DNA from: Syncephalastrum monosporum B8922
Lineage: Eukaryota; Mucoromycota; Mucoromycetes; Mucorales; Syncephalastraceae
Direction of reading: 5' to 3'
NCBI GenBank assembly: GCA_000697355.1
Contig: JNEN01001217.1
Span: 1 to 64,000, forward strand
Length of the DNA stretch: 64,000 nt
Position numbers and translations under genes: made by a program. The notes beneath the pieces are model-generated. The model had not been told where the DNA came from. It was given only the letters and a program-made list of their open reading frames with translations, and ran no database searches. Shown here piece by piece: positions 21,116-32,600 of the stretch (positions within the stretch are counted from its first letter, which is position 1; each line of letters starts with the position of its first letter).

Positions 21116-21608
21116 TCAGAAGAAGTGTAAGCAGCAGTTGCAGGAGGAAACTGCGTTGAAAAGAAGAAGCGTGTATGGCAAAAAGAAGGAAATCAGAAAG
21201 GTAGAGTGGAGAAGGGAGGAGGAAGAAGGAAGAAGAAGTAGGCGATAAGCGAGTCGTCCAGTTTTATGTATCAATTCATGCATCACTTTCCACATTGTTT
21301 GAAATCAGTGAGTAAGAGCTTGCTATGTCGATTTCATGCATCAATGTCCACATTGTGTAAAATCAGTAAGAGGCTTGCTATGTTATTTCATGCATCAGTG
21401 TCCACAATGTTTGAAATTAGTGAGGCTTAATATGTCACTTTCACGTAATCTTTTCATGTCTCAACTTTATGTGCAGTGCCCGCAAAAAAATATTAGCCCA
21501 GGAAAAAGGGCCAGCAAAGCTGCGAAGGGGAACTCGAAGCCAATTTTCAGTTCATTCTGTTCCTCCTTGAGGTAGCTATCAGAAAAGGTTAATATGCTTT
21601 AGATGCAT
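21116..21608. other. Fanzor 5' flank
   Basis: A pyrimidine-rich leader (minus strand) lies directly upstream of the Fanzor ATG, followed by a short tandem repeat (separate entry). No terminal inverted repeat matching the 3' side was found by eye. Confidence 0.4.
21275..21441. repeat. Three tandem 54-58 bp repeats upstream of Fanzor
   Basis: Units start at about 21275, 21333 and 21387, each with TTCATGCATCA, then TCCACA(T/A)TGT, AAAT(C/T)AGT and a GGCTT(G/A)(C/A)TATGT block. Divergence between copies is about 15-20 percent. They sit about 160-325 bp upstream of the Fanzor start codon. Confidence 0.8.
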
Positions 21609-21915
21609 ATGGACTGGGAAGGTCCAGCCAAGGAGTATGACGATAGGCGCAAGGAAGAACATCTGAAAAAATCAGCCAGGAACTATCAGTAATGGGATGC
21701 TGGCGTCTATACGTACGTCCAATGGGAGCAAGACAGAATGGATAAAGTGTGGAGAACAGGGTCCAGATGGGAGAGTGAGCCGAAGTACAAGATTGACGGA
21801 TCTAGTACAAGACAGAAGGAGCTATCTATATGGGCCAGAAATCTATTCGGCTTAGTGATTGGGCATCAGGTGTCTTCGTACCTGCGCGGCAGAGGCAGGG
21901 CAGAGGCTTGCTAGA
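21609..21915 (+). other. Unassigned possible small gene or remnant
   Basis: An ATG at 21609 opens a Trp/Lys/Arg-rich frame with one in-frame TAA. A possible intron from GTAATG to GACAG would remove that stop and leave a frame of roughly 85 residues ending near 21915 (for example RMDKVWRTGSRW, KELSIWARNLFG). No family was recognised. It could be debris of a mobile element. Confidence 0.25.
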
Positions 21916-22069
21916 AATCAGGTGGGCTTTAACTTATGATCGACTAAAGATAGACGAGGATGGACAGAGGATTTGACGATGGATTATTGGATATCGCTTA
22001 CTACTTGGAATGTCGGACTTTACAATGTGTAGATTCTGCTCATAACAACAATATATATGAATCAAACAT

Positions 22070-22315
22070 ATAAGATAAGCTTCTAGCTAGTAAAAGATAT
22101 AATGCATATTATAGAAGGATCCATGATCACAAAGAAAATATATATCAAATCTATGCTATACTTGAGGATGGTACTACTGCTATAAGAGAACCACAAAAAT
22201 TATATGAATCTATTATAAGAAGAACTATAATCATAGTAACAAGAATTAAAGATTAAGTAGTTTTCCTATGATAAGGATATAGCTGTTACAACTGCTTTAG
22301 AAAAGCTGAAGGATT
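22070..22315 (+). pseudogene. LINE-like (non-LTR) retrotransposon fragment
   Basis: In AT-rich sequence one frame reads about 60 residues with IYQIYAILEDGTTAIREPQK and LYESIIRR before a stop. A second short frame reads DKDIAVTTALEKLK, then a stop. The order (K/Y-rich lead, LEDGTT, then an AL-x-KLK block) resembles the segment between the endonuclease and the reverse transcriptase of LINE elements. Stops and lack of the rest show it is dead. Identification is by pattern only. Confidence 0.35.
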
Positions 22316-22436
22316 GATTCTTGTATTGTATTACAAAATTTAAAACTCCATTTATAAAGGTAAAATCAGCCCAAGCATCCTATGAGGGGATATTTTTTCG
22401 TGTAAGTAACATTTTTAACTGGAGGGACGGCTTGTT

Positions 22437-23061
22437 GACCGGATGTGTGTGAAAATAATGGCTCCGCTCTTGTTATAGAGAAACAAACGATAAGAACATC
22501 ACTTTTGCTTCTCATCGGCAAAGAAGTCCAGGATAGCAAAAGTATCGCAGTCTATAAAGTATGTACAGTATTGAAGAACAGAAAATACAGATATCTCATG
22601 CATTGTATACAGGAGACATACCACAGCGGTAAGCTGTTAAACCTGTCCCGAACATACCAAGAGCAAACTATCAGCAGCGGGGATATCCTTTATGTGGACT
22701 TCCTCAATGAGGAGACGTAAGTAAAAGATAAAGAGTAGAGTTCTGAGCAATAACTCGTTATAGGCACGACAGGATTACTATTCCTCAGTTCATTGAGTAT
22801 GCCAGCAAAAATATTAACCTCATATTGCTTCCTGGATTCGCATATCGCAATTTCAGACCGGCTATGGGGCGGTGCCCCTTCGACGTGACCATCCAGCAGT
22901 TGTACTCGAACGTGGCTGAGGCCCTCCGAGAAGACGTAAAGAACATACGGATCTGTAAAATGGACCATTTTAACGACAAATTTCCTCTCGTGCAAGAGTC
23001 TGACGAGACAATGGAAGAATTGGCTGGCAGATTTATAATCTTATATGATCGTGCAAATTAA
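22437..23061 (+). pseudogene. Second USP7-like fragment (UBL region)
   Basis: Exons about 22437-22560, 22622-22717 and 22765-23061 join through introns (GTATGT...ATACAG and GTAAGT...TTATAG). The text again follows USP7 UBL repeats: TIRTSLLLLIGKEVQD, a SGDILYVDF block, then FDVTIQQLYSNVAEALREDV and an ETMEELA block before the stop at 23059-23061. A stop just upstream (22436) and the missing catalytic part show 5' truncation. It overlaps the domain region of the fragment at 16943 by about 30 residues, so the two are paralogous pieces, not one gene split by the Fanzor. Confidence 0.5.
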
Positions 23062-23263
23062 AGATGCTGTTTCCTTGTTGTTTATTGTAACTATGCAATT
23101 ATATAGCCTGGATGACAAATATCTCAAGCTGCTGATGATCTTTGCTTGTATCAAGCTGCTGATGATCCTTGCTTGTATCGAGCTGCATCTCGAATTTTAA
23201 AAAAGGTCTCAGATGGTTCCCCTTTCGACCATGTGTGGTACTACAATCCATATGATATAAAAC

Positions 23264-23531
23264 ATGGAGGTCGCCATAGCTGATCAGTTCCTGGAAATAT
23301 CGAGAAAAGAGCTGGTAATAGGAATATTTGTTGATGGAGCCAAGCGCAAGAGAGAGGTCACAGTACTCATCAGCGCACGACTGTCGTCGTTGAAATGCAA
23401 ATATTGGAAATGGATAACGTGCAACATTGGTACGGAGGAGTTTCTTTTAGAGATGAAGATATATGGAAAGGCTCCCTGGTAGGGCTCCTAAACAATATGG
23501 ATGGTGCTATCATAATGCGTGGAGAGGCCTG
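23264..23531 (+). pseudogene. Continuation of USP7-like remnant, frameshifted
   Basis: The first frame reads a FLEISRKELVIGIFVDG block and KREVTVLIS; near 23395 the sense moves to another frame with MQILEMDNVQHWYGGVSF. In USP7 these correspond to consecutive UBL parts, so a frameshift or lost intron separates them. It is likely the decayed 3' part of the fragment ending at 23061. Confidence 0.35.
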
Positions 23532-23760
23532 AATGCTCTTGCTTTCGTAATATGAATATCGACAGCAATGTCCAAGTAGTGATATCATACAAGGCAGGAA
23601 TGGAGAGTCATGGCTCTCAGCGTTTACCCAGAAAAGTTGTTGACATGATATCCTCGAAACTTTTTTAACTAGTCATATAGCTAAAGGAAGGTGGGTTGTA
23701 GGATGCAATGGCGTTTAGAAAGAAAATCAAGAGCGTACCTGACTAAGAAGGGAGAGAGGA

Positions 23761-23895
23761 GATTGGTGTCCGAGGGTCGTCGCGAAACGCACAAGGGTCT
23801 GACACCGATCAGGTCTTGTATTTCCCTTGCTAATTTCGGTGCCTGACGCCGAGCTCTGTTGGGCGTCCCAGTTATGGGCGACCTTTGAATTTACA
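23761..23895. ncRNA. GC-rich patch with nested inverted repeats, possible structured RNA
   Basis: In an AT-rich setting, GATTGGTGTC (23761-23770) can pair with GACACCGATC (23801-23810), and GACGCC (23845-23850) with GGCGTC (23862-23867). No known RNA family was recognised. It may also be a transposon end. Confidence 0.25.
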
Positions 23896-24547
23896 TGATG
23901 ACGAGATAGCAGGAGATGGAAGAAAAGAGCAATTATGCGAGCACAGCAGTGGAAAACAAGTGCGTCACCAAAGGGACTCCGGACAACAAGTAACCGGCAC
24001 AGGTATTCGTCTGCATGGGGGGGAAGGAAATAGAACTAGGAATAGATGTCATCCCTGTTGCTAACGGGCATAAACAGATCATTCCCTTTGATTCAGCTTG
24101 TGAGTGGGCAGATTTCATAAAGAGCAGGCTTATTTTCGTGGTAAAAGTTATGTAGCGCTCGCTTTACTGCAAGTCCTGTATCGGATTAGGAGTCGTCCCG
24201 GTGGCGGCATAGGTATTCGCCGTGAAACCGCAATAATCGTCTGCATCAAGGTCGACGACATTCGTAACCATGTAGCTGACACTGTAGAGGTTCTGGTAAG
24301 CCGTGATATCCTTGCGAATAGGTAGGTGGGCCTGGCAAAGAATAATGGCATGACAGTTCGATCTCGGGCACCAATTTGACGGTCGTTGTAAGAACCTGTC
24401 TTTTGCTTCCTTTATTGGTAAGCTCTGTCACAAACATACCAAATGAAAGCCATTTTTGGAAAATATGTCTTTATTTCCAAAAGATTAGTCTGCCGATGCT
24501 TTTCGCCCCTTCCATGCCTTGTGTATTGCGGGAATTCTCTCAATTAA
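23896..24547. other. Intergenic, CEG1 3' side, no gene seen
   Basis: Short frames only; no family text recognised. Confidence 0.5.
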
Positions 24548-26139
24548 CTAGCGCTTGAAGTAAGTACCCAAGGTGCTGTCTGCCCAGAAACATCTTTCGC
24601 CTCTCTTTACCTCTTCCTTGGATACACCATCCCGGATGCTTCGGAGGACCTTGTCGACGGTAGACTGGTGGTTGCCGTCAGGTTTGTCATCCCGATATCG
24701 CATAAACCGCCACGGTGATCTCAGGCCGAGCTTTTCTTGCGCCTCCGGATCGTAGTTGCATTCGATAATCCGATTATCCAGCTCCCGTGGGTTCTTTGAG
24801 AATTGTTCCCGCCACTCATCGGCCGTAATCCCCAGATCATCGAAATGCCTATAGTCGCTGCCGCCTTGCCACACGAGGAGCTCCACCCGTGGTACCGCGT
24901 TATAGTCTTTCACGCCTGGTAAAGTTGTGCTGCCTGGGAAATGTAAAGCGACCTTGAAATCCACCGAGTTTTCATTGGCAGGTTTCCATTTGATACTGAG
25001 GAGACGGATGTGAGGAACGGATAGATGCCGTGCATGAGTTGTGCATTGTCAGAGGCTTACATCTTTTCGGAGGTGCCGAGGGAGTAGGGCGCGTTGACGG
25101 CTGTAAATATTAAGCCGTCATTGCCGTGCTTTAGGTTTGGTATGATGTTGTTGAACACTTCGTCGAGATGATACGTGAACTGCTGCTCTTTGAACTCCAC
25201 ACTGTAAAGGATCTGAGATCAGTCTTCGTGACTACGACCACTGGAGGCGCATCCTCTACCTGAAGGGTTGCTTGGCACGCAAGTCCTCGCGCTTTCGAAT
25301 CATTTCATTATGCGGCCGGATCACGTCGTTTCGCAAATACTATCGTATACTGGATCAGAACAAGAGAAACGGGGCGCGTGCCATCCCAGAAGAGACTTAC
25401 ACCGAGGCGCTTCATGAGGTCCCGCGTCGTTAATAGTTTGCCTGCAATCACAAGGCAGTCAAAAAGTAAAAAGCGTAATCGGAGCTATAGGCGAGTATGA
25501 GCATCTGGAGCAAAAGGAGGCCGAGTACCGCGATTCGGTCCAAGACTCACGCTTCCGTCTGCTTCCTTGTCGAGTACGAACTCGCCGTCAATGATGGTAT
25601 CTGTCAGGCATTTTCGGAAGGTGGGGTCGTTGGGAATCGGGAAGCGCATCTGCACAACGTGGAAGTTGCTTTTCCGATCAAACTATGACACGCCACGCTA
25701 TAAGCATGCATTTTATCAGAGACGCGATGTCCTTTACCAAATAGACCTCTGGTTCTTTGTGGCTGTTGACGGTAAGAAGGGCAAGACACCGTACACCGTC
25801 AGACTTCTCGGCCACAAAGTAACTAAACATAAAGTTTCAGCGTTGGTGTTGTCGTGTTGCTGCTGTTTGGGCGTGCTGTGCAGACAACGACGTACTCATG
25901 GTTTTGCAGCTCCTCCAGTTGTGAAGAGCCAAAACTCACAGGCTGTGCACCTGGGAACCTAATGCACAGTTTGCAATGGCACGAAGGGGCGTTAGATCGA
26001 TGAACGCAAAAGGCCAGAGGAGTCTGTGTAGTGTTCACCTGTATTTCTTCATTTTCAAGAGATCGGTCACTTTCTCCTTGAGAGGCCGGTCATCTTTAAC
26101 AGGAATGCCAGGGATGTTGGGCACAGTGCTGTGATTCAT
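24548..26139 (-). CDS. CEG1: mRNA capping enzyme, guanylyltransferase subunit
   Basis: Eight exons (26139-26039, 25958-25896, 25822-25738, 25682-25551, 25484-25401, 25339-25260, 25201-25061, 24995-24548) join in phase to 377 residues. It transfers GMP from GTP to the 5' diphosphate end of new mRNA in the nucleus. The nucleotidyl Lys is in VAEKSDGVR (Lys about 61). Other motifs follow in order: FDRKSNF, DTIIDGEFVLD, RFLLFDCLVIAG, GNDGLIF, IIKWKP and WRFMRYRDDKPDGNH. The C-terminal OB fold is complete. Like yeast Ceg1 it has no RNA triphosphatase domain, which should be a separate gene. One acceptor choice (before FDRK) is between two nearby AGs. Confidence 0.93.
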
Positions 26140-27046
26140 ACGGGAGGAGCGAAGAGAAAGTGATACTCTGCAGAATATGCGTGCGCGACTGGATTCTTCG
26201 GTCCTTCCCTCATTTTGTGTGACAGCTTACATAGAAATCGTTGCCCTCTCTACCAACTCACTAAATAACACTGTTCGTCTTTTACTTAATACGCTTGGCG
26301 ATTGATTTGAACATGTATTAGATACCATCCATAACCCTCGCAGGTGTCTAGCTCAGAATTTTACAAGCATAGCAGGTTGGTGCTCTTGGTGACACGCATA
26401 TTCTTCTTAAGCATATCCCTCCTCGTCTCGGGCCATGCATGGGACCCTTCCTCTTCTGGCTACTTACAAGGCTCGCAGCAGTTGCATGTATGTATCCTTG
26501 TCTTCCAAGAGTAGCAAAGTAACCTAATGATGTGTTTTAGTTTAAAGAGAACCAGGACTGGTTGGGTTTTGCAGCCTGCTTGCGTGTATATAGTACAGTA
26601 TATGACTACAACAAGATTACCACATATCACATACACGTGCCTATGTATACATTCGAGTGTCTCTGTGAAACAGCCCGTACATGGAGCATGAGCTATATGG
26701 CATACCTTGCACGCCACCCTGACTACCGTAGCAGCTGCATTCGGTAACCCGCTTCTGGAAATCACGCGGCAGGTACCAAATACGTCAAGTCCTGCATTAT
26801 ATATCAATCTGTCATTATCGCATGACCTGGACACCTAGGGTCTGTATGTGTTGCATAGATACGCTCAATGCCTGCCCCGAAGGTCTTTTTAAACACTTCG
26901 TTTATATTGAATGATATAGGGCATCGCGTAAGGTTAAGACGAAAAAGAAAATGGGAGTGGGTGTATGGGAAAAGAAGAAGAAAAGGAGGGTTGGGGGTGT
27001 AGAGGGGAGAGAGTGAAAAAGAGAGTACTAGAGGAAGAAAAGCGGA
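26140..27046. other. Intergenic, CEG1 promoter and ARL8 3' side
   Basis: About 900 bp. A minus frame at 26460-26834 (124 codons, Cys-rich) has no recognisable family text and is not called. An A/G-rich tract lies near 26940-27040, just past the ARL8 stop. Confidence 0.5.
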
Positions 27047-27879
27047 TTACTTCTGACCTTTACCCTTCTTGATGAGCCATTGGAGTGTCACATCAATGTT
27101 GACATGGTTCTTTGCAGAGATAGAGTAGCAGGACACTTCTCGGTTGGTTATCGTTTTCAAGCGCCTAATTTTCATACAGATCAGTTCATCATTCTTTTCA
27201 TTCTATAACTTCCTTACAGGGTATCAATCAGCTGGTCTACAGTAAGCGCGCCTTCCAAATCGTTCTTGTTGCCTAGGATAAGCAATGGGATGTTGGCGAG
27301 TTGGGGCTTTTCGAGCAAGTTCTTGAGTTCTGTATGTGCCGCATCGATCTTGTCGTGATCGGCTGCATCCACCACAAAACTAGCAAATCAAAAAGAGAAA
27401 AATAAAGAATACAGAGTTGAATCGACTGAAGCATTCCCAGCTGTTTGGACTTACACAATGGCATTCACACCACGGCAGTATCGCTCCCACATGCTTCGGA
27501 AACGAGGCTGTCCGCCGATATCCCAGAGTTTCATGGTGACGTTTCCCTTAGTGACCTTCCGCATATTGAATCCGACAGTAGGAATTGAGTCTTCGATAAA
27601 TTGACCAGACTGTATGAATATATATACATATGTCATTTTTGTAAGCAACGACAGAAACGATTATAGCAAGAGTACACATTGTATAAGTGCATAGGTTGGT
27701 ACTTACAGCAATGACGTTCACAAGCGTGGTCTTGCCGCTGTTTTGGAGACCGACCAAGGTGAGTTCCATCTCGGTCTGCAGACACCCATTGTCAGGCTAT
27801 GGTGCATAAAGTACACATCGCATACCTTGAAAAAGAGGCTTCGCAGCCAGTCTAGAATGGACTGAATAAAGCTCGCCAT
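27047..27879 (-). CDS. ARL8: Arf-like small GTPase Arl8
   Basis: Five exons (27879-27826, 27775-27707, 27609-27455, 27379-27218, 27164-27047) give 185 residues, the normal length. The N-terminal amphipathic helix ([18 protein letters not shown]) replaces a myristoylated start, as in animal Arl8. GTPase motifs: GLQNSGKTT (P-loop), TVGFN in switch I, WDIGGQ (switch II), NKND, and SAK. The blocks [13 protein letters not shown] and [16 protein letters not shown] are near identical to Arl8 across eukaryotes. Arl8 sits on lysosome/vacuole membranes and links them to motors and tethers. All introns are GT-AG. Confidence 0.96.
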
Positions 27880-29622
27880 TGCAGAGACCCGCAAGGCACT
27901 TGTGCTGTATACTGTAAGGAGGGAAAGAGCAAAGAAGAGCAAAAAAGAGGGTGTTTGAATCACCGACCGGTTTTGTTGTTTCGCCTCGTAGACGGATCCA
28001 GTTGAGGGGCACTACCTGTCTCATCGCAGGTCTCACATTCTTTGAATGATATCATCTCAGCTAGCCTTATCGCATTATCTACTTTCTCTGCTTCCTCTTC
28101 CTAATTGAAAGCTTATATTACACTCGAGATGTACTGTGTCATGGGAAAGGTGCACTCCGACTGGAGACGTGTGCTGCTTCTTGTCGTGCCCTATAACAGT
28201 ATGCTCCATTCCAGATTCTAAATGCACGTATCGATATGCTTCCAAGTATGTACATTAGAACGCTGTCATGTGTGCAGCAACTACATCTATCATAACAATA
28301 CCGCGCATTCACACGACACCTTCTCGCAAACTACCGGAGCACTCTTTCTCTTAGAAAGGCAAAGCACTAGGGGAGCAAACCCTATTTCCAGACACATGGC
28401 CAACAGCAGGGTCCGAAGGAAAGCGATCAGTTAAGTTCAATAGACCTTCTTCGCAGTATTTGGAGAAGTTCATGTAAAATAGGGTGCTTCGTTGCGACTG
28501 TTGCCGTCGTAGTTTGTTTCTGAGTTGATCCCTTTTTTCGCGTCTTCTTGTTGCCATTGGATAGCGGTTATGTCGGACTTCATCATGCAAACAACTACAA
28601 ATTGCATGTGCCTGCTCACGCGACCACCTTTTATCTTCTTTACCTTTATCCATACTTGGCTGGATCCATCCATCCCCAAGTCATCCATCCGTCCCAATCA
28701 TGGTTCATCCATCCATCCATCCTTCTGTCCATGGATACACCCCTCTGTGTATCTATGAATGAAAGCGAATGGATGGATGGACTCTTCCAGAAAAGGTACG
28801 TATTCTGAAAATGGTGCACGGAAAGGGCTGTGATGATACCAAACATACTATAGCACTTCTATGTTGACCGTTTTGGTCGACGCAGTGCTCTGTTAGTTTT
28901 ATAATTGAAGTCATAGTTACACTGAGCCCTTTCCTGACACTCACTTGTCATTCGAATGCTGTTCCTAATCATTCTCGATTCCATAGGCGATTGGTTTGCA
29001 TCTCCCATGGACGGTCCATATCACTTTTTCCGAAAGAATAAATCTTCATTGGTCTTATAATCAGCTTGTTGTTTACTTATGAGGGCTGTGTTGAGCGCCC
29101 GAAGTTGCGCATACTGTGCATTTACAAAAGAAGCACCGTGGACCAAACATGCGTTTCCTTTTGGTGTTATTTTTTTCACCTGAGTCCAAGAACCCATAAA
29201 GTGTCAGAATGTAATGATTACTGCCGCTCGAGCCAATGCTTGATTAATGGCTCGCATGCAAATATGATGTGTTCTTTAGCAATCCAGTGTGTCTCTTTTC
29301 GGCACCACCCTCTAACAACTCTTGCAGGAAGACGACGCGCCCTTATGTACATTTGCAGTAGGATGTACCCTTTGCTGCAGAAGTATGGCTCTTTAGCTGA
29401 TCATACAAGCAATTAAAAACCCTACACCCAGCCTTATCGCCCTTGCATAATGAGGACACAAACTCTGCTGTCATTCGTGGTCTAATTCAATTGAAGGAAA
29501 AAAAGGGCAAAGTGGAAATTAAGAGCGACTGACGCGTGACACTCGCATGCATTCATTCGTAAAAAAATATCTCTGTTTACAAAAGAGTGAACGCGTTTTT
29601 CACTCCTTTCCTCACTCGCCCC
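27880..29622. other. Intergenic, no gene seen
   Basis: About 1.7 kb. It holds the ARL8 promoter and a (CCAT)n/(TCCA)n microsatellite at about 28660-28740. Frames are short and without family text. Confidence 0.5.
28660..28740. repeat. Imperfect (ATCC)n microsatellite
   Basis: Repeated TCCATCCATCC blocks, with a related GGATGGATGG stretch on the same strand near 28770, so the pair could form a hairpin. Confidence 0.75.
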
Positions 29623-32600
29623 ATGATTGCCGCCTCGAATACACGGACAGAAAAAGGAATCTCCCCTACAAAGCAGCGTCAGACCATCCAAAAGTCGCGT
29701 GGTTTGCTCACCGTACCAGTTGAAAATGAGTCAAACAATACCGATATCGATGGTGACGCCCTAGACGACGGTTACGACGGGTTTGTTGACGAGGAGAACG
29801 ACGAAACCCCCAACGAGACCGGGAAATCAGACGACGAAGGGAGGCCGCGATGCCGTTTTTTCTTCGCGAGCGCCAGGCTTTCCAGCACCATATCACAAAT
29901 ACAATCCAACCAGCATACAGAATCCTTCCACAGTGGACTGGTCAGCGATCAAGTCAAGGAAGGAAGCCGCACCTCTCTATCAGACGCCCGTCAATCGACA
30001 TCTGGTAGAAGCATTGCTGAGTCCCAGAAGTCCCATTCTGAACTACGCGATGCAAAAGAGCAAAAAGCACTTGATGCTAATATTATGGAAGTATGATGTA
30101 GCTTTTTCTTTCGTGCTCCTGTTTTTTCTGACTAACGAAGAAGAAACAGAGGTTGCCGAACATGCTTCCAGAAGGCTATCTTCAAGATCAGGAGGACCCA
30201 ACGCGATATTTCTTTCTGGGATTCTACGCAGGCAAAGGTTCTATAAGTCCGAGACCTGGTGTTTATGTAAACTTGAGGGCCATCGATTTTGTTGCTTTAT
30301 ACAAAATACTTTGCCGCTGTGGTGTCCAACACCCAAACTTATCGTAGGCAATCCTTTCGCACATTTTCTCGATAGCTTAATAATTTTTGTCGGTCTTTTT
30401 TGTTCAGATTTTATTCCAACAAGCAAATATCGGCGCGATACAAAGCCGGATTCTCTGCTGTGGTCGTATGGACGTACCCCTGTCAACTCAAACACTCTGC
30501 CGCAGTGCTGTCTGAGCTTGGTCTACCTGTCGGTAGACTACTGAGCTCGGATCCGGAGCTTCTTAAAAACTTCCTTCCAAGTTACTCTTCAAAGCAGAGG
30601 TCCAGGTTTTTCCTCTTATTTCTACTGGGCTACATCATGGCCAATGGGCATCTTGATATTTCCTGGGATCGTCAAGACTCTCAGACTCAGCAAGAAACGT
30701 GGTACGAGGCAACGAAGATATCTTCTACTGATCTCGGAGTCTTCCAATGGTTGTACCACGAATTGAGCCTCTTGGGCTGCAACGGATTGGTCCTCCATAC
30801 AAAGCTAGAAGGACGTGGAAGGCACCGAACATTATTTGAGCTGAAGATTTCAAATGAGATCAAAAGCAACACCATACTCAAGGATAGTTTCTCTGCCGCC
30901 GCCGAGCTCAAAATACCACTGAGCGGCAAGCTACAGCTATTGCAAGCTTTCCTTAACCAGGATGGCCATCTCCCGGCTCATGTTTTGCAGCCCAAAAGGC
31001 TTTCATTCCATGAATATCTTGGTGAAAATATCAACGATCCGATCAGCTGTGTTGTGGCCCAGTAAGTCGGCTCTGTATGAACGCGGAACGCGAAAAGTGA
31101 AAATAATAACGTTCTTATACATGATTAGGGATTTCATTGGAATGAATCTTTATGAATTAAACTTGGTCCTGGGCGCAGTAGGATTTCAGAAAACTCAGCT
31201 GCAGAACATATACGACTTCAATTTGGATGCATTTATACGGTTCATCAAAGACATACAGCAAGAACAACATGCTACGACATTGCAAAAGCTTCTGATTCAA
31301 TATTACAACTATTGTGGAAGAAGAGTTCCTCCAGGCAGTCGAAAGATCGTTGATTACCAACCTAAGAAGGTAGTATGTCTGCATATTTCGACCTAGTGAC
31401 ATATGCGTATATATATCATACTCACATTAATTTACTGCCATTGTTACGCAGTTATCTAGGCTCGTCCGTACCCGCAAAGAGCATAATCAAACTTTCGGAC
31501 ATAGTAAAAATCTTCGAGAGCACAGTCGCATGGTATATAAGGTATTTATTTTTTATTTTTATCATCCATAACAACTATGACATTCGTAGATCCACTAGAG
31601 ATACAGGGAAGAGTTATATGTACTCAAACAAACTCAGGAAAATTCCGGAGCCCATTCGCAGGCAAATAACGATGATGAAAACCCCACAAACGAGCACACT
31701 ACAGATTATACACGTAAAGCTGTGAAAGGATTGGTACGTAAATAGCGCGTTCTGTACAATCTGACACTGCGCAATGATATGCTTATACCAGCACAGACAC
31801 CAACTGACTAAACACTCCGCTTATAGTCGTTGACGTGCCCCTTCCCTAGCTGCGACACGAAGCGGAGCTTCATATCAGCGGCCGACTTGGACAGCCATAA
31901 TCTGGCTTACCATACTGTTCCGGAAAGGGTAATACGGAGACACATCAAAGGCATGCAGAGACACTGATAGCATATATTTTCAATACAAATGTTAGACTCC
32001 TCTAGTCATGTGCCAATACAGCGGCTGTGATCATGAATTCAAGCTAAAGGCCCAATTACACCAGCATGTCTCCCTTGTCCACTTCCAAGTGAGCCACACA
32101 ATTCAACTTATGGCTCGCAATTTTCAATGCAAACATGACTTTAACAGGGCAATGTATGTGACGCACCTGCTTGCGGGTATGTCTCTCGTAGTAAGGCCAG
32201 TTTGACGGCACATATTGTAAAAATGCACAAGCCTGAGGTAAACTGTACTCATACATGTGTAATGTGGCACTGTCTAATATATATTCACCTCCGTAGTCAG
32301 CAACCCACAAATGCCCTTGTGATGGCTGTAACAAGATTTATAGTACTCTTTTGAGCTTGCAAAAGCACATGCGGGTCAAGCATTCTGCTTACTACGCGGA
32401 AGTAAGTAGGAGTGTTTTCTCAGCCGCCCTGTTATATAAATGGAGCATGCTAATGAATAATGCAACTTCTATGTCACCACCTGATAGATGAAACTAAAGA
32501 GAACTGAATGCCAAAGGACCGAACATCGGATCTATACATGTGATGCATCTGGTTGTGGTGCAGTTTATCGCTTAAAATGGCCTTTAGCAAAGCATATTAT

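Noticed and set aside
16943..23061. One USP7 gene interrupted by a Fanzor insertion
   Set aside because: The two USP7-like parts overlap by about 30 residues in the family order, and the second has a stop just upstream, so they are not two halves of one gene.
26460..26834. 124-codon Cys-rich minus frame
   Set aside because: No family text, no splice partners, and AT-rich intergenic composition.
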